64,000 nucleotides of DNA from a virus. Both the position numbers and the translations under genes were made by a program. How positions within the stretch are numbered: the first letter of the stretch is position 1; each line of letters opens with the position of its first letter. The notes below the pieces were generated by a model. That model ran no database searches. It was not told the origin of the DNA and saw only the letters and a list, made by a program, of their open reading frames with translations. The DNA is taken from the IMG/VR virus record IMGVR_UViG_3300042987_001940, positions 1 through 64,000 of that record. One strand, given 5' to 3'. Below are positions 31,531 through 40,900 of this stretch, in pieces.

Positions 31531-32121
31531 TACTTCTTCTACTTTATTACTCAAATCTTGAAGGCTACCGTTATTATCAATTTCATAATCAAAATTACAA
31601 CCTACCCAATCCCATTCTGATTGATGTATATTCCAAAATGACATGGTCGTTTTTCTCAAACGAAAATCGGTAATGGTTTTCAACATTTCATACCATTCAG
31701 GTTCAGGACCACGTTTAACGCGAATAATAATACCGTTATTTTGTTGAATGTATTTAATTTCGTTTTGAAATCTTACATCAGTAACAACAACATTCTTACC
31801 ATTTGCGCGATTCAATAAAGAAATAACCCAAATATCTTTATCAAACACATCACGACCAGCTTCTGTTCCCATTAATTGTAAAGCCATTCTAGGCGAAAAT
31901 TCTTTTTGAAATTTCTCAGTCCAAAAAGAATCTACTTGTTCACGCCATTTTCTGGAAACTTCTGTATCACCTTCAAGTAATTCTCTGGGCCATCCAAAGA
32001 TAATTGATACTGCATCTTTTAAGGGCTTGGCAAAAGAATCTTTGTTGAATCCTTTTTGTTCAAGGATATCACCAACAGTTCCTTTGCCGGAGCCGATAAA
32101 ACCAACGAGACCAATAATCAT
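31510..32121 (-). CDS. 1: Deoxynucleoside monophosphate kinase, T4 gp1 family
   Basis: 203 residues. The P-loop is GFIGSGKGT (about 7-15), followed by FAKPLKDAVSIIFGWPRELLEGD and VVTDVRFQNEI, characteristic of T4 gp1. The T4 enzyme phosphorylates dTMP, dGMP and 5-hydroxymethyl-dCMP, so its presence fits a phage that may use a modified base. It overlaps the upstream glycosyltransferase by ATGA. Confidence 0.92.
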   Translation of the reverse strand: MIIGLVGFIGSGKGTVGDILEQKGFNKDSFAKPLKDAVSIIFGWPRELLEGDTEVSRKWREQVDSFWTEKFQKEFSPRMALQLMGTEAGRDVFDKDIWVISLLNRANGKNVVVTDVRFQNEIKYIQQNNGIIIRVKRGPEPEWYEMLKTITDFRLRKTTMSFWNIHQSEWDWVGCNFDYEIDNNGSLQDLSNKVEEVLQQIQK

Positions 32122-32933
32122 AGCTTACCTGTATAGTTTGCAACTGCTGGCATATTACCAGTAAATGCATATGTTCCGATATGTTGTGTTTTCATCCATG
32201 GACACAAAAAGATTTTTCCACCAATCTTGCGCCACATCTGACAGAACATATAATCTTCAGACAAATAACGTTCTGAACCACCACCAGTCATTGAATCTTT
32301 GGTATCAATAACAGTATCAAAATATGCATGAATATAACGTGACCCATCAAAATGCTGTTGCCCAACATGGTCAGGTTTATATTTGATATTTGGATATGAT
32401 TCTGCCATCTTTTCAAATACATGTCGTTTAATCAACATATATCCCGTACCAATTTCCATAACTTCAAGAGGTTCGGTAACTTGAAATGATTGTGTTCCCT
32501 TTACGATATTGAAAACATATTCACCAACCAATGTTTCCAATTCTTTTGGTTCAAGTTTGGGATGACTTCTCGCTGCCATCGCAACATTATTCCAATTAAT
32601 AGATTTTTTTGGATAAGGTCCACCGATAACATCTTTATCCAAGGCAAGTAATGCAACAACATCTTGTGGATTATAATGAATATCAGAATCAATAAAAAGT
32701 AAGTGTGTGTAATCTGTGCGTAGGAACTCGTCAACAAGATAATTTCTTGCGCGAGTAATTAAAGATTCATTGAAAAGAAATGAGAACTTGGTATCAACAC
32801 CATATTTGCTCATTGTTCCCTGAAGGTCAAGACATGATTTTACATAAAGACCATGGGCCATTCCACCATACATGGGTGTAGCAACGAAAACTTTATTCTT
32901 TCTCAATTCTTCAACTTTGACTTGTATTTCCAT
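32118..32933 (-). CDS. GT-A type glycosyltransferase
   Basis: 271 residues. VFVATPMYGGMAHGLYVKS starts the nucleotide-sugar-binding fold. HLLFIDSDIHYNP contains the DxD metal motif, and ERYLSEDYMFCQMWRKIGG the ED-type catalytic region. It is coupled to dNMP kinase and lies in the replication half of the genome, not in the envelope island. That location makes a DNA-glycosylation role plausible; an envelope acceptor is the alternative. Confidence 0.8.
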   Translation of the reverse strand: MEIQVKVEELRKNKVFVATPMYGGMAHGLYVKSCLDLQGTMSKYGVDTKFSFLFNESLITRARNYLVDEFLRTDYTHLLFIDSDIHYNPQDVVALLALDKDVIGGPYPKKSINWNNVAMAARSHPKLEPKELETLVGEYVFNIVKGTQSFQVTEPLEVMEIGTGYMLIKRHVFEKMAESYPNIKYKPDHVGQQHFDGSRYIHAYFDTVIDTKDSMTGGGSERYLSEDYMFCQMWRKIGGKIFLCPWMKTQHIGTYAFTGNMPAVANYTGKL

Positions 32934-32949
32934 AATATTTCCATTCTAT

Positions 32950-32987
32950 AAAAAAAGAGGAGTGATACTATTATATATCACTCCTCT
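32950..32987 (-). terminator. Rho-independent terminator after HTH gene
   Basis: A 12-bp stem (AGAGGAGTGATA/TATCACTCCTCT) with an 8-base loop, followed by TTTTTT on the minus strand. It isolates the HTH gene's transcript from the glycosyltransferase-kinase operon. Confidence 0.88.
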
Positions 32988-33007
32988 ATGCGTTTACCTA
33001 ATGAATA

Positions 33008-33283
33008 TTAGGCAAAAGCGCGAACACCCTGCTCACGGAGAGCAGCGATACCAGCAGCAATAACTTGCTTGGTAGGAGTGCCCAAACGATAAAATGTAAT
33101 TTTACGACCATCGGTAAGAGTCTTACGATTGGTATAAATTGCATGACCTTCATCACGTAGTTCATTAACACGGGCGGTAACATTGCTGATTCCCCAACGT
33201 GCGCGAGCCTGTGCTACGGTAAAGGTATTGTATTTGCCATCTTTGCTAAGAAAATTTAACATCTTTTGTTTAGCTGACTTCAT
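33008..33283 (-). CDS. Helix-turn-helix DNA-binding protein
   Basis: 91 residues. KMLNFLSKDGKYNTFTVAQARARWGISNVTARVNELRDEGHAI is a winged-helix-like HTH followed by a wing (TLTDGRKITFYRL). It has its own consensus-type promoter, an AT-rich leader with a short inverted repeat (about 33306-33334) and its own terminator. It is therefore a monocistronic, probably early regulator, possibly autoregulated through the leader repeat. Confidence 0.8.
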   Translation of the reverse strand: MKSAKQKMLNFLSKDGKYNTFTVAQARARWGISNVTARVNELRDEGHAIYTNRKTLTDGRKITFYRLGTPTKQVIAAGIAALREQGVRAFA

Positions 33284-33354
33284 TATATAAAAACTCCATA
33301 AATTTGAATCACTCTTATTTCAGAGAGGTGATTCTTCTCTCAGACACACATACC

Positions 33355-33383
33355 ATTATGACTTATTATGATATGCATGTCAA
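33355..33383 (-). promoter_or_regulatory. Strong sigma70-like promoter of the HTH gene
   Basis: Minus strand TTGACA, 17-base spacer, CATAAT. A perfect -35 and a 5/6 -10, about 70 bases before the ATG. The leader contains GAATCACCTCTC and its partial inverted repeat. Confidence 0.75.
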
Positions 33384-33405
33384 TACTTTTATTGGTAAAT
33401 GTGCA

Positions 33406-34593
33406 TTAAAAAGGCACTTCATTAGAAACATTACTCATATTTGAATCAGTAGCGGTAGTCACTGTATTTAAATCTGAGTCCATTTTAGTTTTAACATCAA
33501 TCTTGGTATACAAATCAAGAAACGACATTTTGGTATCAGCATCAAACCGATTCAAACATAGACCAATCGCTTTCATTCTATTATTAAAAATACCATGCGT
33601 TTCGACAATATGAACAAGACGGCGAGTAGAAATCAATTCATCGCATCCACCATCTGCAAACGTTTTACGAATAGCATCTGCCCAATTGACAAGATTTTCT
33701 GCAAATTCATCATCAGAACGACCAACAGATTCCAATTCTTTCTTGATGATTTTCTTTTCAACGGTATTAGACGGCCAATCTTGTTCATATGTATTCCGAA
33801 AACGTTCAAGGAACGCTTCATTCAAAACGTTGGTAAACATATAACGACCATCTTCACTACCTTTACCTTTAGTATTAGCAGTAGCGAAGATTGTAAAACC
33901 TTCAGCGGGAACAACCAATTCAGCTTTTTTCTTCAGCATGAACGGTTTACCTTCAAGGACACGTTGGAGACATGAAAGATTTTGTGCACCATAATCGATT
34001 TCGTCAATACACAAAACAGCACCCTGACGAGCAGCAATAGTAACAGGACCATCACGCCATTCCATATTACCATCAATTAGAACGTAATTACCAAGCAAAT
34101 CAGATTCATCAGTTTCGGGTGTCATTGAAATACAGACAAACTTGCGCTTTGCTTTTGCACAAGCCTGTTCAATTGACATCGTTTTACCATTACCAGAATG
34201 ACCCGTAATAAAAGTCGGAAAGAACCGATTTGATTTGATGATTGACAGAATATCATCAAAATTACCAAAAGGCACATAATTCTTATATGTTTTAGGAACA
34301 AGGTCTGCATCTTCCAAATCGGTCGATACATTTTTGATTTTTTTGTCTGTCAATTTTTTATTCTCAATAGGAATAACCTGTGCTTCCATGTTGATTGTTT
34401 CAGCGGATTTATTTGACGGCACCCAATAAATTCCATGTGATACGCGATTCGTTGGGTCATTTGTGAACCATGGCGCACAAGAAATGCCGACCTTTTTACA
34501 AATTTCATTAATTTCTTGTTTTGTAACGGTAGACTTACCAATTGATTCAAGATGTTTGAAAAAATCAGCACGTTTTTCAGAACGACTACTCAT
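33406..34593 (-). CDS. cobS: CobS-like AAA+ ATPase (MoxR type)
   Basis: 395 residues. Walker A is TGHSGNGKT, Walker B VLCIDEIDYG, followed by FTIFATANTKGKG and RFRNTYEQDWPS. Cyanophages carry a similar gene, traditionally called cobS after the cobaltochelatase subunit. Here it is paired with a VWA-domain protein (34670-37063), the classic MoxR/VWA partner architecture for chaperone or metal-insertion machines. The true substrate in phages is unknown. Own perfect sigma70 promoter. Confidence 0.88.
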   Translation of the reverse strand: MSSRSEKRADFFKHLESIGKSTVTKQEINEICKKVGISCAPWFTNDPTNRVSHGIYWVPSNKSAETINMEAQVIPIENKKLTDKKIKNVSTDLEDADLVPKTYKNYVPFGNFDDILSIIKSNRFFPTFITGHSGNGKTMSIEQACAKAKRKFVCISMTPETDESDLLGNYVLIDGNMEWRDGPVTIAARQGAVLCIDEIDYGAQNLSCLQRVLEGKPFMLKKKAELVVPAEGFTIFATANTKGKGSEDGRYMFTNVLNEAFLERFRNTYEQDWPSNTVEKKIIKKELESVGRSDDEFAENLVNWADAIRKTFADGGCDELISTRRLVHIVETHGIFNNRMKAIGLCLNRFDADTKMSFLDLYTKIDVKTKMDSDLNTVTTATDSNMSNVSNEVPF

Positions 34594-34626
34594 AATATAA
34601 AAACTCCTTATTCACAATATAATAAT

Positions 34627-34655
34627 ATTATACTACCAAATACACCAAATGTCAA
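34627..34655 (-). promoter_or_regulatory. Perfect-consensus sigma70 promoter before cobS-like gene
   Basis: Minus strand TTGACA, exactly 17 bases, TATAAT. Twelve of twelve consensus positions. The -10 ends about 33 bases upstream of the ATG. Confidence 0.85.
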
Positions 34656-34669
34656 GCGATAAAAACCCT

Positions 34670-37063
34670 TTATGCAGCAATACCTTGGATAAACTTGTTG
34701 ACGAGAACACGATTTACTTGGCGTTTTTTATTAAATTTGATGAACGCTTTGATGATTGTTTTCTGTGATGCTGTTTCAGCAATTTCCAATTCTTCATCAT
34801 CAATAATAATGTCATTCGACAACATATAGAAATCATCATAGCCGACGATATTCGATTGCAAATATTTTTCTGACCGAAGTTCTTTTATTTTGTCTTTAAT
34901 AGCATCATAATCGACAGAATTACCATTTTTATCCAGATAACGTCTAAACAGACTATTTTTTATAGCATATGAACGATTTTCAAGAATAAAGAAACCAAAA
35001 ATTTTAGATTTAGTTTCATGTCTGAAATAGCGCAAAGCAGCAGTCAACAATGATGGATTATTGTTTGTTTTTTCTGACCTCAAAAGATATTGGAATTTAC
35101 TCTTTTTATTAGTAATAATTACATTATCTTTGATTTCATTAAAATATGTTTGTGAATTATGATAACGTCCATCATAATAGTTTGGATTTGCATCAGCATC
35201 ACCATCATGCACAATAATCAAACTGGTAAAATCCAAATTATTTACTTTTTTAAATTGTTTCATAACTTCAGTCATTGCAAAAATACCTTGAATCAATGGG
35301 GTATTAGTCAATTCTTCACTATTAGGTTTTTCTAATTGATTAACACCATAGCTATTTCTATCAAAAGATTGTTTCAACAAAATCATATTACGAACACTTT
35401 TGGTAAATTCAGAGTTTGTCATTTCGTTGTTCAAATATTCACGCAATTGAACAGTTTTTAATGCCAATTCATCTGCATTTGTAGTGAAACAACTGCAATT
35501 AGGACGGGATGTTTTTGCTGCTAACGGATTATTAACAATATTTCTATCCAAAGAATATACTTTTACCGAATCACCAAAAGCATACACACGGAAAGGAATA
35601 TTTACTTTACGACAAAACATCGCAAGAACAAGAATCTGTTCAATTGAGCCGTCCATTTTATCACTCATTGAACCAGAATAATCCAGAAGCAATATTAGAC
35701 CATGTTTTTTACCTTTAGGAACAGTCATGATTTTCCGAAAGATATTATCATCAACCTTGTATTGTGCGAGTTTGTTGATGTTCAAATCACCCGTTGTTGA
35801 GATTTTATTTTTAGCATAAGATTTTGCAGCTTTTCGCATTTCAAATTCTTTAGCCAAAAGTGTGATATATTTCTCGTTCTTCAGTTTAAAACTGTTTACC
35901 AATTCAGTGGGATTAACTTTTGGATAATAATATCTTTTAGCTTGAGTATCATAATTTTTAATATCAAAAACTTTATTCCAATGTTCGGTCATCTGTTCTT
36001 GCACACGTTTCCACGGGGTCACAATATCTTCAAGAATAGGTTTTGGAATATTAATATAATGATAATCTTTTGATTTTACATCAAGCAAAAGATTTTCTTT
36101 TTGACGATATGTTTCATCAGTTTGACAATTCGGAACAAATTGGTCACGGTCTGATTCATTAGATTCTTTATCACGATTGATGCTATTCGATTTTTCATCA
36201 TCATGTTCTTTCTTATCATCTGATTTATTATCATTTTCCTTATCATCCGATTTTTCTTCAGATTTGTCGGAATCAGATTCTTTGTCGGATTTACCAGATT
36301 GTGTTTCAGATTCTTCTGATTCATCACCATCATCCGATTTTTCTTGTGACTGTTTTGAAACTTTTTTAGATTTGCCACTTGAATTTTCAGTTTCATCTTC
36401 AATTTCATCAAAATCACATTCATCTGGGTCACCATCACCAGATTCATCATAAGTTTGATTATCCGAAAAAGAAAAATCGTTTTGATGTTCTAATTCATAT
36501 TGTTCATTTTTAGAATACTGAAAAATTCTATCAGTAATATCAACAACGTTTTCCCATGATTCAGCATTTTTAACTTCACTGATAAAATCCAATTCAACAT
36601 CATTGAACGTAATATTTTTGGTATATTGACTTTTTGTAAAAAGATTCAAACGGTCAATAAAAGGAAGATTGTTAATATTGCGACCAGCAACACCGAAAAA
36701 ATCTTCATCAAAGAATTTTTCATATGCTTGTTTAAAACATGACCGAAGTCCAGGATAACGTCGTTGGATTTTCTTTTCAATCCGAGCATCCTCAACAACA
36801 TTTAGAAAATGTTTATATGATTTAGGTTTAGATTTATCAACAACAGCATCATGCCAACCTTGTGGCGGAGTATAAAGTGCATGACCGACTTCATGACCAC
36901 AAAGCAGGTCATAAACAAATCCAGTCATGTTTTGCCAAATGGGCAAATACAAAATACGATTAACTGGGTCAAATTTTGCTGTGCGAAGTTTTTGGTGCTG
37001 AATAATCAGATTTTCAGTAGCCATCAGCTTGGCTAGTTGCGATTTGGATTCAACGGTAAACAT
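34670..37063 (-). CDS. Large VWA-domain protein with HExxH site (CobT-like partner)
   Basis: 797 residues. The N-terminal zincin-like HEVGH is at 57-61, with VVEDARIE (about 89-96) as a likely third metal ligand. A very acidic Ser/Asp/Glu/Lys low-complexity region spans about 205-315. The C-terminal von Willebrand A domain has LLLDYSGSMS as a MIDAS motif. This is the layout of CobT-like partners of MoxR/CobS ATPases, here with an added peptidase-like site. It directly precedes the ATPase gene in transcription order, but each has its own perfect promoter. Probably a chaperone or modifying complex; substrate unknown. Confidence 0.85.
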   Translation of the reverse strand: MFTVESKSQLAKLMATENLIIQHQKLRTAKFDPVNRILYLPIWQNMTGFVYDLLCGHEVGHALYTPPQGWHDAVVDKSKPKSYKHFLNVVEDARIEKKIQRRYPGLRSCFKQAYEKFFDEDFFGVAGRNINNLPFIDRLNLFTKSQYTKNITFNDVELDFISEVKNAESWENVVDITDRIFQYSKNEQYELEHQNDFSFSDNQTYDESGDGDPDECDFDEIEDETENSSGKSKKVSKQSQEKSDDGDESEESETQSGKSDKESDSDKSEEKSDDKENDNKSDDKKEHDDEKSNSINRDKESNESDRDQFVPNCQTDETYRQKENLLLDVKSKDYHYINIPKPILEDIVTPWKRVQEQMTEHWNKVFDIKNYDTQAKRYYYPKVNPTELVNSFKLKNEKYITLLAKEFEMRKAAKSYAKNKISTTGDLNINKLAQYKVDDNIFRKIMTVPKGKKHGLILLLDYSGSMSDKMDGSIEQILVLAMFCRKVNIPFRVYAFGDSVKVYSLDRNIVNNPLAAKTSRPNCSCFTTNADELALKTVQLREYLNNEMTNSEFTKSVRNMILLKQSFDRNSYGVNQLEKPNSEELTNTPLIQGIFAMTEVMKQFKKVNNLDFTSLIIVHDGDADANPNYYDGRYHNSQTYFNEIKDNVIITNKKSKFQYLLRSEKTNNNPSLLTAALRYFRHETKSKIFGFFILENRSYAIKNSLFRRYLDKNGNSVDYDAIKDKIKELRSEKYLQSNIVGYDDFYMLSNDIIIDDEELEIAETASQKTIIKAFIKFNKKRQVNRVLVNKFIQGIAA

Positions 37064-37091
37064 AATATAGATTATCTATGAAAGAAACTAT

Positions 37092-37120
37092 ATTATAGCA
37101 AACCGTTGAATAAATGTCAA
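37092..37120 (-). promoter_or_regulatory. Perfect-consensus sigma70 promoter before the VWA gene
   Basis: Minus strand TTGACA, exactly 17 bases, TATAAT, 29 bases before the start codon. It shares the block CTTGACATTT with the cobS-like promoter, including bases flanking the -35. Confidence 0.85.
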
Positions 37121-37124
37121 GCGT

Positions 37125-38063
37125 CTATAAGTTGTTGATTTTATTAAAATATTCTATTGTTTTAAATAGACCTTCGTTTAATCCAATTTTTGGATTCCAG
37201 TTTAAAATTTTATTGGCTTTTTCTATATTAGGTTTTCGTTGTTGTGGGTCATCTTTAGGTAATTCTTTTTGTTGTATTTGACTTTTGGAATTAGTCATTT
37301 TGATGATTTTTTCAGCTAATTCTAAAATTGTAAATTCTTCTGGATTACCTAAATTAATAGGACCAACATATTGCATATTAGTATTCATAAGAGTTATAAG
37401 TGCTGTAATCATATCATCAACATAACAAAAAGACCTTGTTTGATTACCGTTTCCATATAATGTAATATTTTCATTATTTAATGCTTGTATAATAAAATTA
37501 CTAATAACGCGACCATCATTTTTTGACATCTTTGGACCGTATGTATTAAAAATCCTCGCTATTCTTATATCAACTTTGTGCATACGATTATAATCCATAA
37601 ATAATGTTTCGGCAGCACGTTTTCCCTCATCATAACAACTACGAATTCCTATAGGGTTAACATTACCCCAATATTCTTCTGATTGAGGATGTTCTATAGG
37701 ATTGCCATAAATTTCTGAAGTGCTTGTTTGTAAAATTTTTGCTTTTGTGCGTTTAGCGAGTCCTAATAAATTATATGCACCTAAAATACTAGTTTTCATA
37801 GTTTGAATTGGATCCAACTGATAGTGGATTGGACTTGCGGGACATGCCAAATTATAAATTTCATCAACTTCGACATATAAAGGAAAACAAATGTCATGTC
37901 TCATAATTTCAAAATTTTTATAATTTAACAAATGACTTATATTTGTCCTTGAACCTGTAAAATAATTGTCCACACATAAAATATGATGTCCTTCTGTTAA
38001 TAAACGTTCACACAAATGGCTGCCTAAAAATCCCGAACCACCAGTTACTAATATTTTTTTCAT
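37125..38063 (-). CDS. UDP-glucuronate decarboxylase (UDP-xylose synthase), SDR family
   Basis: 312 residues. The NAD-binding [10 protein letters not shown] is at the N-terminus. [26 protein letters not shown], and [17 protein letters not shown] (with the YxxxK pair) are hallmark stretches of UXS enzymes. It converts UDP-glucuronate to UDP-xylose, a pentose donor and precursor of UDP-arabinose. It follows two glycosyltransferase genes, one of the TET-associated type, so it probably supplies their donor sugar. Confidence 0.92.
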   Translation of the reverse strand: MKKILVTGGSGFLGSHLCERLLTEGHHILCVDNYFTGSRTNISHLLNYKNFEIMRHDICFPLYVEVDEIYNLACPASPIHYQLDPIQTMKTSILGAYNLLGLAKRTKAKILQTSTSEIYGNPIEHPQSEEYWGNVNPIGIRSCYDEGKRAAETLFMDYNRMHKVDIRIARIFNTYGPKMSKNDGRVISNFIIQALNNENITLYGNGNQTRSFCYVDDMITALITLMNTNMQYVGPINLGNPEEFTILELAEKIIKMTNSKSQIQQKELPKDDPQQRKPNIEKANKILNWNPKIGLNEGLFKTIEYFNKINNL

Positions 38064-38084
38064 AATAAAATATTCCTCTATAAA

Positions 38085-38969
38085 TTAAATAGTATTTTTA
38101 AAATTTGTTATTAATTTCATTCCATAATTATTAATAATATTTTTAGGTTTTATAAAATCATCTTTATATTTTAATTTATTTTTTTTAAACGGACGATAAT
38201 CAACATAATGATGAACTCTATTGTATTTCCAAACGACTTTAGCGACATCAGGATGATAATCAACTAACATTTGTGATTTTTGTAGTGTTCCTTTAGGGTC
38301 TTTTACATTTCCTTTTTTACCATATAATTCTCCAGTATTTCCACCATCAACTGTCTGTGTCGCGCATTTACCAGCAAGAAACGCATTAAATTGAATTGTG
38401 CAATACCCAGCTTTTAAAACTTGTAAACACAAATCAACATCTTCATTATATTTTAATCTCCAACGATATGGACAATCATTCTGAATTAAAATGGTTGAGT
38501 AAACTTTCGTATTTAAATAATATGGGGGATATTTTGTATTTGGTGCAATAAAAAATCTATAGTTGAATCCAGATACAGGAACATTATCATATCTATCAAC
38601 AAAATCTTCAGCTATTTTAAAAATAATACCAGATTCTACGCGAATTCTAAAATTTTTATTTAACCTATAAAAATCTGAAATGTTGTCATCTATGCACCAA
38701 TGTTTTTTTGCACCTATTGATTTAGAATGGTCCCATGCCCAATTTCTGGCTGGATATGAACCTAAACCCAAATTACTAAAAGGTAATTCTAAAACTGTTG
38801 CATAATTTTCCAAATTAAAAATTTTGACGGCTTTTTTATAATCATCAAACTCTTGTGGTTCTACAACAATATTATGTGGAACTTTCATACGAGTCAACGA
38901 TTTTGAAGTAATCATTGATTCATAACGACCTTTAGAAGGAATATAAATTGGATATATTGGATTTGTCAT
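38085..38969 (-). CDS. TET-associated-type glycosyltransferase (candidate DNA glycosyltransferase)
   Basis: 294 residues. [57 protein letters not shown] and [15 protein letters not shown] are the recurring stretches of the TET/JBP-associated glycosyltransferase family as I remember it. Members are thought to glycosylate oxidised or hydroxymethylated bases in phage DNA. It overlaps the GT4 gene upstream and precedes UDP-xylose synthase. No TET dioxygenase or dCMP hydroxymethylase is visible in this window. Confidence 0.78.
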   Translation of the reverse strand: MTNPIYPIYIPSKGRYESMITSKSLTRMKVPHNIVVEPQEFDDYKKAVKIFNLENYATVLELPFSNLGLGSYPARNWAWDHSKSIGAKKHWCIDDNISDFYRLNKNFRIRVESGIIFKIAEDFVDRYDNVPVSGFNYRFFIAPNTKYPPYYLNTKVYSTILIQNDCPYRWRLKYNEDVDLCLQVLKAGYCTIQFNAFLAGKCATQTVDGGNTGELYGKKGNVKDPKGTLQKSQMLVDYHPDVAKVVWKYNRVHHYVDYRPFKKNKLKYKDDFIKPKNIINNYGMKLITNFKNTI

Positions 38970-40018
38970 AATGCTTTTCTAAAAATTGAATTCATCATAT
39001 TCTTAAAATTTTGTAAGCTATGATTTTCTTGCGTTATTTTAGCGATTTCCATTCTATCATCTAAACTTATAGTATTCATTTCTTTAATTATATCCAATAA
39101 ATTTTCTGATTTTATTCCTTTTTTTATATGCCTAAAATGATTTTCATTTCCTGCTATATATTGACTAGCATGTTTATTCATTGATGATGTAATTAGTAAT
39201 AGAGGTAAACCATAACTTAATGCTTCTAAAGCAGTAATCCCCCAACTTTCAGATGCCCATGTAGAAACAAATACGCCACCTTTGGACATTTCATATAATG
39301 TTTCTTCATGTGATAATCCTCTAAAAGTGTATCTCGGTTCTACCCATTTGTAATTAAAATTAAAATATTCATGTTCTTTATCATTTTTGAGTAAATTTAT
39401 TTTTCCCGTAATTACTGCGGATTTCAAATTAGTATTTTCCAGTTTTCTATGCAACCAAAAAGGGTCTTTACTTCGTATTGTTCTTCCTATAGTTACAGCA
39501 TCATATTCTCTGTTGCCTGTATATACCTGTTCAGTTCCTAAACAACATGATGGATTTACATATCCCATTATATTTTTAATTGGATATCCAAGTATTCTTT
39601 TACTCATATTGTCAAAAAATTCATGCTGAATTTGAGATACGAAATATAAATGTCCACCTCTATCAATAAATGGATTGAATCTTTTCATCATTTCAATATT
39701 TTGGATAGTTCTCTCTAAAGGTTCATGACAAACCCATACAACAGGAACATTATAATCAATCAATCCAGAACTAAAAACTTTTGACGCATCATTAACAAAA
39801 ATAATATCAGGCTGATATTGCCAATATTCAAAATGAAATATGCTTTTACCAATTCTTTTCTTTCTTTGTTCTTTTGTTATTTCTACAGGTAAAACATTTG
39901 GAATATGTTCATAAACAAGTTTTTTAAATCGTTCAATACCCCCAAATATTTGATTACTGATTAATCCATAATTTTGATGGTGTGATAAGAAAGGCATTAT
40001 TATTTTTGGTTCTATCAT
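38966..40018 (-). CDS. GT-B glycosyltransferase, family 4-like
   Basis: 350 residues. The C-terminal ESWGITALEALSYGLPLLLI is the donor-binding ExxxxxxxEAxxxG motif of GT4 enzymes, and GGVFVSTWA precedes it. The N-terminal half has FGGIERFKKLVYEHIPN and PVVWVCHEPL. It overlaps both neighbours by ATGA and is part of the glycosyltransferase/UXS operon. The acceptor could be glucosylated DNA, adding a second sugar, or a host or phage glycan. Confidence 0.8.
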   Translation of the reverse strand: MIEPKIIMPFLSHHQNYGLISNQIFGGIERFKKLVYEHIPNVLPVEITKEQRKKRIGKSIFHFEYWQYQPDIIFVNDASKVFSSGLIDYNVPVVWVCHEPLERTIQNIEMMKRFNPFIDRGGHLYFVSQIQHEFFDNMSKRILGYPIKNIMGYVNPSCCLGTEQVYTGNREYDAVTIGRTIRSKDPFWLHRKLENTNLKSAVITGKINLLKNDKEHEYFNFNYKWVEPRYTFRGLSHEETLYEMSKGGVFVSTWASESWGITALEALSYGLPLLLITSSMNKHASQYIAGNENHFRHIKKGIKSENLLDIIKEMNTISLDDRMEIAKITQENHSLQNFKNMMNSIFRKAL

Positions 40019-40314
40019 TCTTCAATCCAACGCAATAATGAATTAGCTTCGCGGTCTAAAACTGGATACCAAATAGATTTTGTTTTTTCAGATAAATTTT
40101 GTCCAATTAATTTAGCAAATTCATTATAATCACTCTCACTTCTAAAACTCACAAATATTTTTTTAAATGGTGGATTATCTTCCTGAACAAATTCAGGCAT
40201 TGAAATCCAATGATTTTCCCAATCATTATCATCATTAATTAATAAATCACGTTCTTCATCGTTTAAATCCATAAAATCAAAAATCATATTTTTTTCTTTA
40301 TTTTTTTCAGCCAT
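40015..40314 (-). CDS. Small conserved hypothetical protein
   Basis: 99 residues with acidic N-terminal half. DNDWENHWISMPEFVQEDNPPFKKIFVSFRS and FAKLIGQNLSEKTKSIWYP form a compact pattern that I recall from proteins found beside DNA-modification genes in phages and bacteria, though I cannot name the family. Overlaps deformylase and GT4 genes. Confidence 0.65.
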   Translation of the reverse strand: MAEKNKEKNMIFDFMDLNDEERDLLINDDNDWENHWISMPEFVQEDNPPFKKIFVSFRSESDYNEFAKLIGQNLSEKTKSIWYPVLDREANSLLRWIEE

Positions 40315-40900
40315 AAATTGCTCCTAGATTTTTCTTACTATTTCTCGAAACTTTCTTGACTATTTTCTTTTGTTTCTTTCTTGCCATATGGAGTGCTACT
40401 GGTCCTGCATAATCAACAAACTTTTTACCATTCATATGGTCCAATTCGTGCTGATAACATCTTGCAGTAACACCATCAAATCGCATCTGTTTCGTTTCAC
40501 CATTTTCATCTGTAAATTCTGCAACAATCCATTCAGGGCGTTCAATCTTTAAATACAAACCTGGATATGAAAGACAACCTTCTTCTGCTTTGATTTTGTT
40601 ATCAGATGATTCAATAATCTTTGGATTAATACATGCAATCTGAAACTGGTCTGTCCCAATAACAAAAACACGTTCATATACACCACATTGATTTGCTGAA
40701 AGACCAATCCCACCAAATTGTTTCATCGTCATTTTCATTTCACTGACGAGTTTGGTCATCTGTGGATTTGGCAAACGAAGATTATACATTGGAATTTCAG
40801 ATTCCAACATAGGTAATGTTTCATCATACAATGGCAATGGTTTATATTGTTCTTCTGTTTTAATACCCGCTTCTGTATTAATTGTTAAAATTTCACTCAT
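40307..40900 (-). CDS. def: Peptide deformylase
   Basis: 197 residues. All three metal/active-site motifs are present: GIGLSANQ, EGCLSYPG and QHELDHMNG (HExxH variant with catalytic Glu). It removes the N-terminal formyl group from nascent proteins. Phage-encoded deformylases are known from cyanophages and other marine phages as auxiliary genes. It overlaps gp46 by ATGA and ends with a lysine-rich tail. Confidence 0.95.
   Translation of the reverse strand: MSEILTINTEAGIKTEEQYKPLPLYDETLPMLESEIPMYNLRLPNPQMTKLVSEMKMTMKQFGGIGLSANQCGVYERVFVIGTDQFQIACINPKIIESSDNKIKAEEGCLSYPGLYLKIERPEWIVAEFTDENGETKQMRFDGVTARCYQHELDHMNGKKFVDYAGPVALHMARKKQKKIVKKVSRNSKKNLGAIYG

Noticed and set aside
32960-32980. TATAAT-like sequence as promoter of the 271-aa glycosyltransferase
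   Set aside because: The TATAAT lies inside the terminator hairpin and has no recognisable -35 at the right distance.
36177-36452. Ser/Asp-rich plus-strand ORF of 91 codons
   Set aside because: It is the antisense reflection of the acidic Ser/Asp/Glu/Lys repeat region in the VWA gene; no ribosome site and no other plus-strand genes exist.
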